Origin: Apteryx mantelli
Lineage: Eukaryota; Chordata; Aves; Apterygiformes; Apterygidae
Length of the DNA: 64,000 nucleotides
Assembly: GCF_036417845.1 (NCBI RefSeq)
Contig: NC_089983.1
Location: 50,781,297 to 50,845,296, forward strand
Direction: 5' to 3'
Within the stretch, counting starts at the first letter, position 1. The number at the start of each line of letters is the position of its first letter. Below the pieces are notes generated by a model. The model was not told the DNA's origin, ran no database searches, and saw only the letters and a list, made by a program, of their open reading frames with translations. The position numbers and the translations under genes were made by a program. Shown here in pieces: positions 12,362 to 22,476 of this stretch.

Positions 12362-15131
12362 CCAGGCGCTGTCGCTGCCAGGCCCAAGCGCCCAGGCGGC
12401 ATCGCTTGCCCCCTCTGCCCACAGCCACTTGCGTTCGGCTGCGCGGTGCCGGGGAAGACACCCTGCTCCTGCTCAAGTTCCAGGAGGGATCGAATGGGGA
12501 CTTTTGTGCAGCATTTCGCGGTGGCTCCTAGCAGATCCGCTGCAACACATCGGATGTACGGATGCACGGCAGCCCGCCACTGCAACCCGGCAAGATCACA
12601 GCGAAGACAGCGTCCGGGGCGCAGAGCGGGCGCCAGAGCCAGACGGGCCTTGCCGCGGACCTTCACGTCGGGGAACGGGTGCAAAAAGTGAAATAGAGAC
12701 ACGTATCTCCCGAAAACCGCCTCCAGCACGGAGGGCGCCTCGCTCCACGCGCTCGCCCCAGCAGCAACTCTTTTCTCGGCGCCGGCATTCCCGCGCGGGT
12801 TATGTTTTGCCGCGGCAGTGCAACACGCGTGCTGCCCATGATCCCAGATCCTGATGGAGGCACCGCGGAGCGCGACGAGCGTCCCCTGCCGTGGTGCAAA
12901 GCCCGCTCTTTCCGCCAGCCGCGGGGCGGCTTCCCATCCGGCACCGAGCGAGAGCGGAGGTCTCAGGCGTTCCCCTAAAATACCCCGGGCTGGGGGAGTG
13001 GGACCGGGAGCAGGAGCGGTTTCGGTACATTGGAGCATTGTGGCCCAGTTCCAACATTTTTGAAATGGCCTTTTCCAGTATAAAAGATGCTTCAAAATAA
13101 TACAGTTCCTACAGTGGACCCGAAAATCATGTTCTGAAAATGTCATCTTGGGGTGACATTGATGAACCACTTCTTGTCCGGGTATTTTGCTGACATGGGA
13201 ATCCATCAGGCTCCCCAGCGCCGCCACGGCTCGGCCGCGCTCCCTGCGCTCCTGGGTCAGTTCTGGGGAGCCAAAAGCAGGAATCGGCCATCGGTGCGCT
13301 CGCGCTCGCTTACGGAGAACGTGCTTATTCCTCACCCGGAACGGGGCCGGCAAGCGAGGCCGGGAACGCTGCCGACGCCGCACCGGACTGCCGGCGGGAA
13401 ACACCGCGCCGTGCTGCCGTGCTGCCGTCCCGGCCCGGGGCAGACGCTCCCTGCACGCAGCGCCGGGAAGATTCCTCCTCTCCCCACGGTTCGCTTCGCA
13501 CCGGGTCCCCGGAGGGTGGCGAGCTCCTGGCGGAGGAGACGCGCTGCCCGGCTTTTCCTGCCCGCTGCCGCGCTTCCGAACGGCGATGCGCGGCGCAAAC
13601 CCCGCTGGCAGCCCGCGTGGGCATTGCCGACCGCGGCTGGGTCTGCTGGAGCGTTGCTTTTAGTTCATACGTAAATGCTCAGCTAAAGGAGCTGCCCGCG
13701 TGCTTTGGGAAACGGTTCTGTTGCAGGGCAGTTTCGGCACCACAGGGGCAGCGTTTGCTCCACGCGCCCTAAAAACGAACGGGAAGAGGGGGGCGACGCG
13801 CGTGCTGCAGCAACGTCCGACGTCTGTCCGCGGGGAGCGGGGCCAAGGTGCCGGGCCGGGCCGGGCCGCGGAGGGCTGCGCACGGCAGTGGGGAGGCGGC
13901 GGGACGGAGCGGTTCGGGCGCCGGGATGTGGGATGCATGCCGGGAGCCGGGCTCCGCGCTGCCTTTGCCGAAGGGCAGCGCTCCGGAGGGAGGGAGGGAG
14001 GGAGGGAGCGAGCCCCGCTGGCGAGAGCAGGCTGCGATCTCACCTCCCGCGGCACTTCTGCAGCTGCTGCTCGCAAGTCACGAACCTTGCTGCTGCGTTC
14101 TCGAAATCAAGTAACGCTAATGAGACAAAACTGCAAAGATCCGAACGGCAACCGCTGTATTCGCTGCGATGTGCCCGAGGCGTTTGGTTTTGTGCTGAGA
14201 AATCCAGCGGTTACACTGGGTGACTTGTGCAGCTTGAGGCTGCGGAGGAAAGACGCCTGTGCGGCCCCAAGGAAACTTCCCTTCTGCGTTGCAATCTGCT
14301 GCATTCTGCCGGGAAATGGGGAAATCAGGCCCGTATCCCTCAGGAGCACCGCGGGGCGCCAGCAATGTCACCCCTGGCGGCAGCGCGTTGGCAGCACTGG
14401 GAGACGCGCGCGTCGGAGCAGACGCGGCTGCAGCCCGGCTCCCGAGGGTCCGGACGCTGCTCTCCAGGATCTCCAGCCTCTTCCGCTCCCGAAGGCCGGG
14501 GCACGTTTAGGACCTTCGCGCACGTCCGTCCCAAACGGCAGCTCTTTGCCACCTGGGCGTACCGGAAAAACACCGCGGAAAAGGCCAAGTGCTGCCGGTG
14601 TTCCTCCGGAGCTGCCACGACGCCTTGCAACGCCGGCAGGCAGAAATCCCGCTCCTCCCGGCAGAGCCCTCCTCCGTCACCGCCGCTTTGCCGGAAAGTC
14701 TTTCAAGCCCGCGCGGCGCGAGGTCCGCAGCCGGCCGCTGCACTCCTGCTGCTTCGACGCTGCTCCCGCCGCCAACGGCTCTGTGCCGGCGTGCCGCCAG
14801 CCGAGCCGGGGACGGTGCTTCCGGCCAGCGAGCGCAGCGCGGGGCCGAGGCATTGAGGCTGAAGGAACCTTCTGCGCTCCGGACACGACGTCCGAACGGT
14901 GGCGACCTGCCCCATCCGCTATCGCATCCAGGCACCGCTGCCGCAGCCGAGCAGTGCGCTCCTCTGCTGCCTCCTCGGGAATAGCGGTTACACCGCGATG
15001 GCTTTTTTGTGTTAAAAGCCACGAAGGTGAAGACGGGAATTAGTGGGAACGGGCACATCTATCTTCTGATGCTCATCTTCAGAACACTTTGATGGTCTGG
15101 GCCATGGGAGAGGACACTCCAAGATGCAAAA
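12362..15131. other. GC-rich non-coding stretch
   Basis: Dense in CpG and low in stop codons, giving open frames up to 447 codons (13700-15043 plus) with overlapping frames of similar length on both strands. The translations are rich in R, A, P and G and show no domain. A GGGA/GGAG tandem run lies at about 13985-14008. No exon could be supported. Confidence 0.5.
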
Positions 15132-15675
15132 GGCCATCCCAGCCTCCGGAAGCCCCGTGGTTTAAGGCCATCCCAGCCTCCGGAAACCCCACGGTTTAAG
15201 GCCATCCCAGCCTCCGGAAACCCCACGGTTTAAGGCCATCTCAGCCTCCGGAAACCCCGCGGTTTAAGGCCATCCCAGCCTCCGGAAACCCCGCGGTTTA
15301 AGGCCATCCCAGCCTCCCGAAACCCCGCGGTTTAAGGCCATCTCAGCCTCCGGAAACCCCGCGGTTTAAGGCCATCCCAGCCTCCGGAAACCCCAAGGTT
15401 TAAGGCCATCCCAGCCTCCGGAAACCCCAAGGTTTAAGGCCATCCCAGCCTCCGGAAACCCCGCGGTTTAAGGCCATCCCAGCCTCCGGAAACCCCACGG
15501 TTTAAGGCCATCCCAGCCTCCGGAAACCCCGCGGTTTAAGGCCATCCCAGCCTCCGGAAACCCCAAGGTTTAAGGCCATCCCAGCCTCCGGAAACCCCAA
15601 GGTTTAAGGCCATCCCAGCCTCCGGAAACCCCGCGTTTTGAGACCATCCCAGCCTCCAGAAGCCCCGCGGTTTAA
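15132..15675. repeat. 34-bp minisatellite, sixteen units
   Basis: Exactly sixteen 34-bp units run from 15132 to 15675. Each begins GGCCATCCCAGCCTCCGG and ends with GGTTTAA. Units differ mainly at two bases before the terminal GGTTTAA: GC, AC, AA or GT. Units 7-10 and 12-15 share the same order (GC, AA, AA, GC), implying a later duplication of a five-unit (170-bp) block. The outermost units 1, 15 and 16 are the most diverged, as is usual in minisatellites. The minus strand is G-rich (runs of GGGG) and most units carry a CCGCGG and a TCCGGA palindrome. Confidence 0.95.
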
Positions 15676-16569
15676 CTATGTTAGGCAGCTCTGGAAAGCC
15701 CGGGGCTTCGAGCTCAAATCCTGCCATGAGTCCCACCTAGGTGAGCGCTGTCCCCTCTGAGGGACCTGCCGAAAGGGCCGGAGCGAGAGACGGGGCAGCT
15801 CCGCACCGGGCTTCTGCCGGCACCGGCACCAGCAGGGACGCGGGAGGGTCCTGCAAAGGCTGCGCAGCTGCGCTGCAGCGCCGACGCGGTGTTGGAGAAC
15901 CTGAGCAAACGCAAGGTGGTTTCAGGTTTGCCCCAGCCGGGACCGGAGGAAGACGTGGTCTGAAACGGAGCCAAGCGCAGCCCCAACGGGAACGTCGTTC
16001 CCACCCCTCGGGGTCGGCAGGGAAGCTCGGCCCTGGGGATGCGGCCAGCAGCAGCCCAGCCAAGCAGGACGCTGCACGAGCGCTGCCACCCGAAGCGGGG
16101 CGGGCCGGCGGCCCCTCGGCACACGTGCGCCCGCCGCACGCCGGGGCGCCGGGACGCCAGGGCAAGGGGCACGCCGCCGCAGTGGGAGGCCGAGCGGCCC
16201 CGTCCCGGCCTCGCTCCAGCGCGATGAGGGAAGGTGAACGGAGGCCGCGGGTGACCAGCCTGCAAAAGCGGCCAATGTGGGCGCTGCTCCCAGGGGCGCA
16301 TTGCCAAGCCGCAATGACCGACATGAGGGGCTGCGCCGGGTAAGCGCCGCGGGAGGCTTCCCGGTGCCCTTAATCGGGCCAGGAGAACGCTCTGGAGGCT
16401 TCGGTTAAGCCTCGTTTGGGGCGGCCGACAGCAATAGCAGCAAGGGGGAGGAAGGCCAGCACGGCCCGGGGGCTCCACGGGGCCACGATGGTGGCGGGGG
16501 CCAGGCCGAGGGCTCCGTGGGGCTCCGTGGGGCTCCCCACGGGCTCACCACCCTCCCCGTCCCCCGCAG
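15676..16569 (+). other. GC-rich flank or intron upstream of the first recognised UPP2 exon
   Basis: The sequence ends in a pyrimidine-rich acceptor (CCTCCCCGTCCCCCGCAG) at 16569. It should belong to the intron separating the unseen first coding exon from exon 16570-16684. A short tandem GGGGCTCCGT repeat lies near 16505-16540. No coding segment was identified. Confidence 0.45.
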
Positions 16570-16684
16570 CGGGCTGGTGCACGTCAAGAACCCCCACCTG
16601 GAGGCCATGGACGAGGACGTCCTCTACCACCTCGACCTGGGCACCCGCACGCACGACCTTCCCGCCATGTTCGGCGACGTCAAG
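16570..16684 (+). CDS. UPP2: UPP2 exon, N-terminal part of the enzyme
   Basis: One leading base plus 38 codons, beginning GLVHVKNPHLEAMDED and ending MFGDVK. The acceptor is CCCCGCAG at 16569 and the donor is GTGAGG at 16685, leaving phase 0. The segment VKNPHLxxMDEDxLYHLDLGTxTHxLPAMFGDVK is the signature of the vertebrate uridine phosphorylase N-terminus. It is the first coding exon I can recognise. The preceding bases in this frame are stop-free but look intronic. The exon is intact and GC-rich. Confidence 0.9.
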
Positions 16685-16730
16685 GTGAGGCGCAGGCGCT
16701 GCGCGGCGGCCTCCGGGCCGTGGGCCGTCA

Positions 16731-16886
16731 GCCCCGATGTCCCCAGCCCCCATGTCCCCGGCCCCCATGTCCCTCTGTGGGCAGCGTCCCCCAGCCCCGA
16801 CGTCCCCAGCCCCCATGTCCCTGGCTCCCATGTCCCCAGCCCCAATGTCCCGCTGTGGGCAGCATCCCCCGGCCCCGACGTCCCAG
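16731..16886. repeat. 15-bp minisatellite in a UPP2 intron
   Basis: Degenerate 15-bp units of the type AGCCCCCATGTCCCC fill most of this 490-bp intron. They are organised in two larger blocks, each closing with the same non-repeat segment CTGTGGGCAGC (near 16774 and 16854). This points to duplication of a whole block after the small units had spread. The frame-independent open reading (MSPAPMSPAPMS) is a repeat artefact. Confidence 0.8.
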
Positions 16887-17174
16887 CACCGGCAGGCAGC
16901 CGTGCCCGGGCCGCGCTCGGCTCCCCTCCGCCTGCGGAGGCCGGGAACGTTTGTCCCTTTCTCCCGTGGCTCGAGTCTCCCGCAGCGCTCACTGGTCACA
17001 CGTGGCGCTGCCGACGGGAAACAACGGGACCACGGGCGCCTCCGACGTGCGGCTCCGCTCCACTCTGCTGGGACGGACAGGCGGCCCACAGAGCCGCTCG
17101 CTCGCGGCAGCGCCGGCGCAGGCGGCATCCCGACCCGCAAGGCGCCGACGGCGGCCGCTCCGTGTCGCCGGGAG

Positions 17175-17335
17175 TTCGTGCGCGTGGGCGGCAGCCCCAG
17201 CGGGATGCAGCCCTTGGCCGAGCTCGTGCAGCGGGAGCTGGGGCTGGGCAGCGGCGGGGGGCACCCGGCGGACCTCTGCGCCGGCACGGACCCTGCTACG
17301 CCACGTTCAGGGCCGGGCCGGTGCTCGCCGTCAGC
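17175..17335 (+). pseudogene. UPP2: UPP2 exon with a net 2-base insertion
   Basis: The exon reads FVRVGGSPSGMQPLAELVQ, continues to PADLCAGTD, then loses frame. After GAC at 17289-17291 there are five bases (CCTGC, 17292-17296) before TAC, where the family has one Arg codon. Beyond this the frame resumes as YATFRAGPVLAVS to the donor GTGAGT at 17336. Dropping two bases gives exactly 53 codons and phase 0 at both ends. As written, translation runs on out of frame through the next exon to a TGA at 19696-19698. The lost arginine is a phosphate-binding residue in uridine phosphorylases. The acceptor (CGTGTCGCCGGGAG) lacks a pyrimidine tract. It is either a real lesion or an assembly or sequencing error. 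Confidence 0.8.
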
Positions 17336-18848
17336 GTGAGTACCGCGTGCAGTGCCGCGCGCGGGGGCTCATCCGTGGGGACCCCTCCTGCGCCCGCGAC
17401 GAAGCCGCTGGACGTTTCGCCGTTTGCTGCTGAGGTTCCTCCATTCGCGTTGCGTTTCCCGCATCCCGCACGATCCGTTTTAAAAGCACCGGTGTTAGAG
17501 AGGAAACCACAGGCATATTGCGCAGCTCAGCAGTCTGGCGGTCCAGGCGGCAGAGACCACCTCCCACCACGCGTGGACTATGAAATACGCCTGAACGTAT
17601 TACAGTAACACAAACTTTAAGGTAAAAACCTTGCTTTATTATTAATTATTCTTTAAGTGCAACAGTATGTTTGGCACTGCACAAGGGAAAAACAAATACA
17701 GTCCTTGCTGGCGTGTCCATATTGCATCGTTTCTTTAGGCAGGCGATGGGCAGCGTCAGCCACACGACAAAGCTCACACTTGGTTCCTCTAACAAAACCA
17801 AATCAAGCCTAACCTGCAGAAAAGCCCGAGGGAATCAATCCGACAGTATCCACGGGGGAAAAAAAAAAAAAAGAGTTTCTGCTCTTCCCTAGCCTGGCAG
17901 CAGTTGTGCCATGACTAGCGGAAAAGCCTGCGCTGAGCCTTGCCCGGGTGCTGCTCCTGCGGCGACGCGGCCCGGGCTCGAGCCTCCGCCTTGGCCGCGG
18001 GCGGGAGCAGGCTGCGCGCGGCCCCGAGGTGCTTGGTGCAGGGTTCTCGCCAACATCACATTTTTGCGAGTTGCTTAGAAATACAGATGAACTCGAACAC
18101 ACCGGAGGCAGGAAACCAGCTTCCTGCTTTGGATATTTATGGTGAGAATAAACTTTTTAAGTGTTGGCAGACAACTCGGGCCAATGTTCCAGAATAATAA
18201 CGTGAAATGTTTTCATATATAAAACGTGATACAAACCTCATAGAACAACAGTCTCACAGCCAAATAAAAATAGACAATGCAATATGAAAACAGATTGCAT
18301 ATGTTACATTAACACTGCATCCTGAGATATACCTTCCTTTAGGATTTTGAACACGATAAGGTCTGCAAATAGAAAGAACAGAGGCTTTTTTCACAGAAAA
18401 AAATCCCATACTACAAACTTCATTTCACTTTTAACGGTAAGGCCAAGAAAAAGAAGGTTGAGCAACGGAGCAGAAACCTAGGGTGATCCCGTGCAGGAGC
18501 TACGTGCAGGCAGAGAAGAGGCAGCCTCAGTAACGCCAGGTTTGCAGGCATCTGGCGGAGGCGGCGCCGCGGCGGGGACGACGGGCTGGGAGGCGGCAGG
18601 CGGAGCGCGGGGTCGGAGGAGGAGGGGAAACGGGCTGGCACACACCGAGCGGGGAAGCTGGGGTCAGCGCGAAATGAAGGTCGATGGATGCCAGCAGCGG
18701 CGGCCCTGCTGCAGCCCCTCTGGGCGGAAATCCCGGCAGCGCCGCCGGCTGCTCCCGCCCTGCTGTGGCATTCCCGGAGCGGTGCTGGGACAGGGCCGGC
18801 ACCCGGCACCTCCCGCAGGGCAGCAGCGCCGGCTCCCTCCATCACTAG

Positions 18849-19196
<348 letters not shown>

Positions 19197-19674
19197 TAGG
19201 ACATGTAATTATGAGCTTTTATATCTTGTCAGGTCCTCCAATATCAAATAACAACATGATATTTTATTTTGGGTTAAAACACCGCAAATTTCCAGTGGCT
19301 GGCTTAGTAGAACGCACATTTTCATAATGAACAACGTGCTTGAAATCAAAACATCTGAATATCACTTTTCAAGCAGAAACCACTTGACTAGGAGTCACTG
19401 GCGTGTTGTGAAACGCTCTCGGCGGCCCGGTGCACGCAGGATGCCAGCCGCCGGGACTGCAACGCGGCCGCCCCTCCGCGGCTGGAGGACGCGGGGTCTC
19501 GCTCCCAAGGAACCACTAACGGATAAATTTCAATTAGCCTCTGACACCTGTTTTACTCACTAAAAAAAAAAAAAATCACAGTCACACTTATGCCTATATG
19601 GATTTCCCCGTCGTGCTGAAGACAGGCCGTCAGTATCACGAGCGCTGGCTTAGCCTCAGCCTTTGGTTTCGCAG

Positions 19675-19884
19675 GGATCGAGCCCGGCTCCGTCGTGATA
19701 ACAGACACGGCGGTGGATTCCTTCTTCCAGCTGCGCTTCGAGCAGGCGGTCCTGGACGCCGTGGTGGTGCGAAGCACCGAGCTCGACAAGGGCCTGGCAG
19801 AGGAGCTGCTGCGCTGCAGCGAGGAGCTCCACGACTTCCCGACGCTCATCGGGCACACTATGTGCACCTACAATTTTTATGAAG
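19675..19884 (+). CDS. UPP2: UPP2 exon, central part
   Basis: Two bases completing the split Gly codon, 69 codons, and one further base. It reads IEPGSVVITDTAVDSFFQ, then RSTELDKGLAEELLRCSEEL, and ends HTMCTYNFYEG. The acceptor is GTTTCGCAG and the donor GTAAAA (19885). The motif GHTMCTxxFYEG leads into the uracil-binding loop of the next exon. The exon is intact. If the upstream 2-base lesion is real, it would be read in a shifted frame and stop at 19696-19698. Confidence 0.92.
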
Positions 19885-21025
19885 GTAAAATGACCTATAA
19901 TTTCTTTTTTTTCCCCACAAACATAATGCTAAATCTTTATATTCTTATGCAAGCAAAATTATCGATGCTGTCAAAATATAAGGTCGGTAGGAGTTGATCC
20001 ATCTTGCGTTTTAGAGTTTGTTTAGAGGCCAGAACAAGATGCACTTTCGTAATGTGCAATACCGACTCGAGCGCTTTCCCGGCGCCAGCGCTCCTCCATG
20101 AATTGGCCTCTCTTGCATCGGCCACGTGGTCAGATTTGGTACCATCACGTCTGCAAGGCAAACGCTGTTGTGGCTGCGGCAGCAGGTCAGGCGCTGCGAT
20201 CCGCCCCGGCACGGTCGCTCCCTTGGGAAACGCAGGTCCCAGACAGGACTTCTGCCGCCTCCCGGTCTGCGGCACCGCGGGAGCCACCTGCAGCCGGAGC
20301 GGCTCCCACGGCGGGAGGCCGCCAGCCTCGGCCTGCAGAGAAAATACCCCTTGTCTGCAGCCATGCAGTGACGCCAACAGACGCGTTACACGAAGCCCCT
20401 TCCGATGACAGGATTATGCTTCCAAATTGCCAAACAGTAGAAAAATGTCCAGAAGTATGTGACGTTTATGTAAATAAATTTTGGCTAGTCAGCGCTACTC
20501 TGGAACTTTTTCCTTTACAAAATTAAATGCCGATTACAAAGCTGATAAAATGGAATAAATGAAGAATTAATAATTTGAGGACTATTTATAAACCTTTGGA
20601 TCTGCTGGCAAATGTGGCCATCTGTGTATTGCTCCAGGCCGTGCTTTATTTAAATGAAAACCATTTGAGAGGATTAACAGTAGGAATGACGGCAAAACGA
20701 AACATGCAGCCAGGTTAGTACGGCTGCAGGTAGAGATTTCCCTGAGCAAAGGACCTGACAGGCTGCGCGAGCAGCACAGCCGCACCGGGCACGGGTTCGC
20801 TCCGTGCACCCAGGCGCAACTGCAAAATGCCCAGAACAGGCCGTGGCATTAGCAGAAAAGTGGCTAAAAAAACGTGGGCAGGAGGGAGGAGGCGCTCTGC
20901 TCCGATGAGAGCAGGCGTCTCCACAGCCCTCGCGCCCCGGCGCCGGCCCCAGCCCCATCGCAGACACGTGGAGCGATGCAGCGGGACCTGCCAGCGGCCA
21001 CCGTCCCACCGAGCGCGATGCCGGG

Positions 21026-21067
21026 GACACCGACACGAGGGCTGGTGTTGGAGCCAGCGTCGGTGTC
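21026..21067. repeat. Perfect 9-bp inverted repeat with inner stem
   Basis: Arms GACACCGAC (21026-21034) and GTCGGTGTC (21059-21067) are exact complements around a 24-base loop, which itself contains GGCT/AGCC able to pair. The whole could form a stable hairpin in UPP2 intronic RNA or DNA. No function is implied. Confidence 0.6.
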
Positions 21068-21589
21068 GGCAGGGGACCGGGACCCCAGCCAGCTCTGGGC
21101 CACCCCGAGCCGGGAACGCCGCCTCGGACTGCGCCGGCCATTGCTGAGCCCTCACGAAAAACTAAACCAAAGCCAAGAGGGTTTTTCCTCTCCTCGCTTT
21201 TCTCCGTTCTGCGCAGTTCGCTCTGCCTCTTCCGCAGCAATCTGGCATTTTTCAGATTTCATCTGCCAGACCTTGAGCTGATGCACGTCACGGGCCTCAG
21301 AAGAGCTGTGACAGTTTGCACCCGCTGAGCACATACCCCGTACACTCAAACATCTGCGGGCTTAGTCTTCCTTTTTATAAATGTTAAGACCTACATAATT
21401 TTCTCCTCTGTACTGAGACATAGCACACTGGCTTTAAAATTTGAGGTTAATTGGAATATGAATTAAGTAACCTGATGAGCACTGTTCACATGAAAGATTA
21501 GTTTTGAAATAAAAGGTAGACATTATTGGACTTCCTAATTGGAACCCTTAAAAGGGGCAAGTAATGACACTTCTCTTTTTCCTTTCAAG

Positions 21590-21735
21590 GTCAGGGGAGA
21601 TTAGATGGAGCACTGTGCTCTTTTTCCAGTGAAAAAAGCTAGAGTACTTGAAAAGAGCTTATAAAGCCAGTGTGAGAAATACTGAAATGGAGTCTACTGT
21701 GTTTGCTGCCACGTGCGGGCTCTGCGGTTTGAAAG
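21590..21735 (+). pseudogene. UPP2: UPP2 exon with a 1-base deletion in an A run
   Basis: Opens QGRLDGALCSFS (uracil-binding loop), then reads GAA AAA AGC TAG, a stop at 21640-21642. One more A in the six-A run at 21632-21637 would restore the family reading SEKKLEYLKRAYKASVRN, followed by TEMESTVFAATCGLCGLK. The rest is conserved, including the ribose-binding EMEST. The length is 146, whereas 147 is needed for phase. The acceptor is TTTCAAG (21589) and the donor GTAAGG (21736). A homopolymer is the commonest place for sequencing error, so this lesion alone is weak evidence of gene death. Confidence 0.82.
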
Positions 21736-22149
21736 GTAAGGCTCCTCGTGCAGGCTGCTGCTTTCTCCTTGTCACACCCTCGCGCGCCGTGACTTTAGCT
21801 GGCACGAAGATTTGGTTTGTTAAGAGATTTATACAGCCTGAAGGCCAAAAATCCATTCTAAATTTATTTCACTGTAAAAGTACATTAAAACAAATTTTGT
21901 GGCTCAGGAAGAAGGAGCTCGTTGTAAAAAGTGTAACTACACGTTGGAAGAAACAAAATTCAACTCCCCCTCATCCTTTTCCCAGGCTTAAAACATTTCT
22001 TGGCTGTACCAATATAGCTGTTTTTCCCTTTTTTACTGGCCGCAAAGGTCGATTGTTTCCTGCTAACATAAAAGGAGCATATTTTCAGTGCAGTGTGATA
22101 AATGGATTTTCCAGGCAGTTTTTGCCAGTTCGGTTCCTTGGGAGCTTAA

Positions 22150-22476
<327 letters not shown>

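Noticed and set aside
12040-13404. 454-codon minus-strand open frame
   Set aside because: Much of it crosses the 35-bp minisatellite (repeated RAPGT-type peptides) and GC-rich DNA. Other frames across the array are equally open.
13700-15043. 447-codon plus-strand open frame
   Set aside because: It lies in GC- and CpG-rich DNA where stops are rare. Overlapping frames on both strands are nearly as open, the product is R, A, P and G-rich, and no domain or splice logic is seen.
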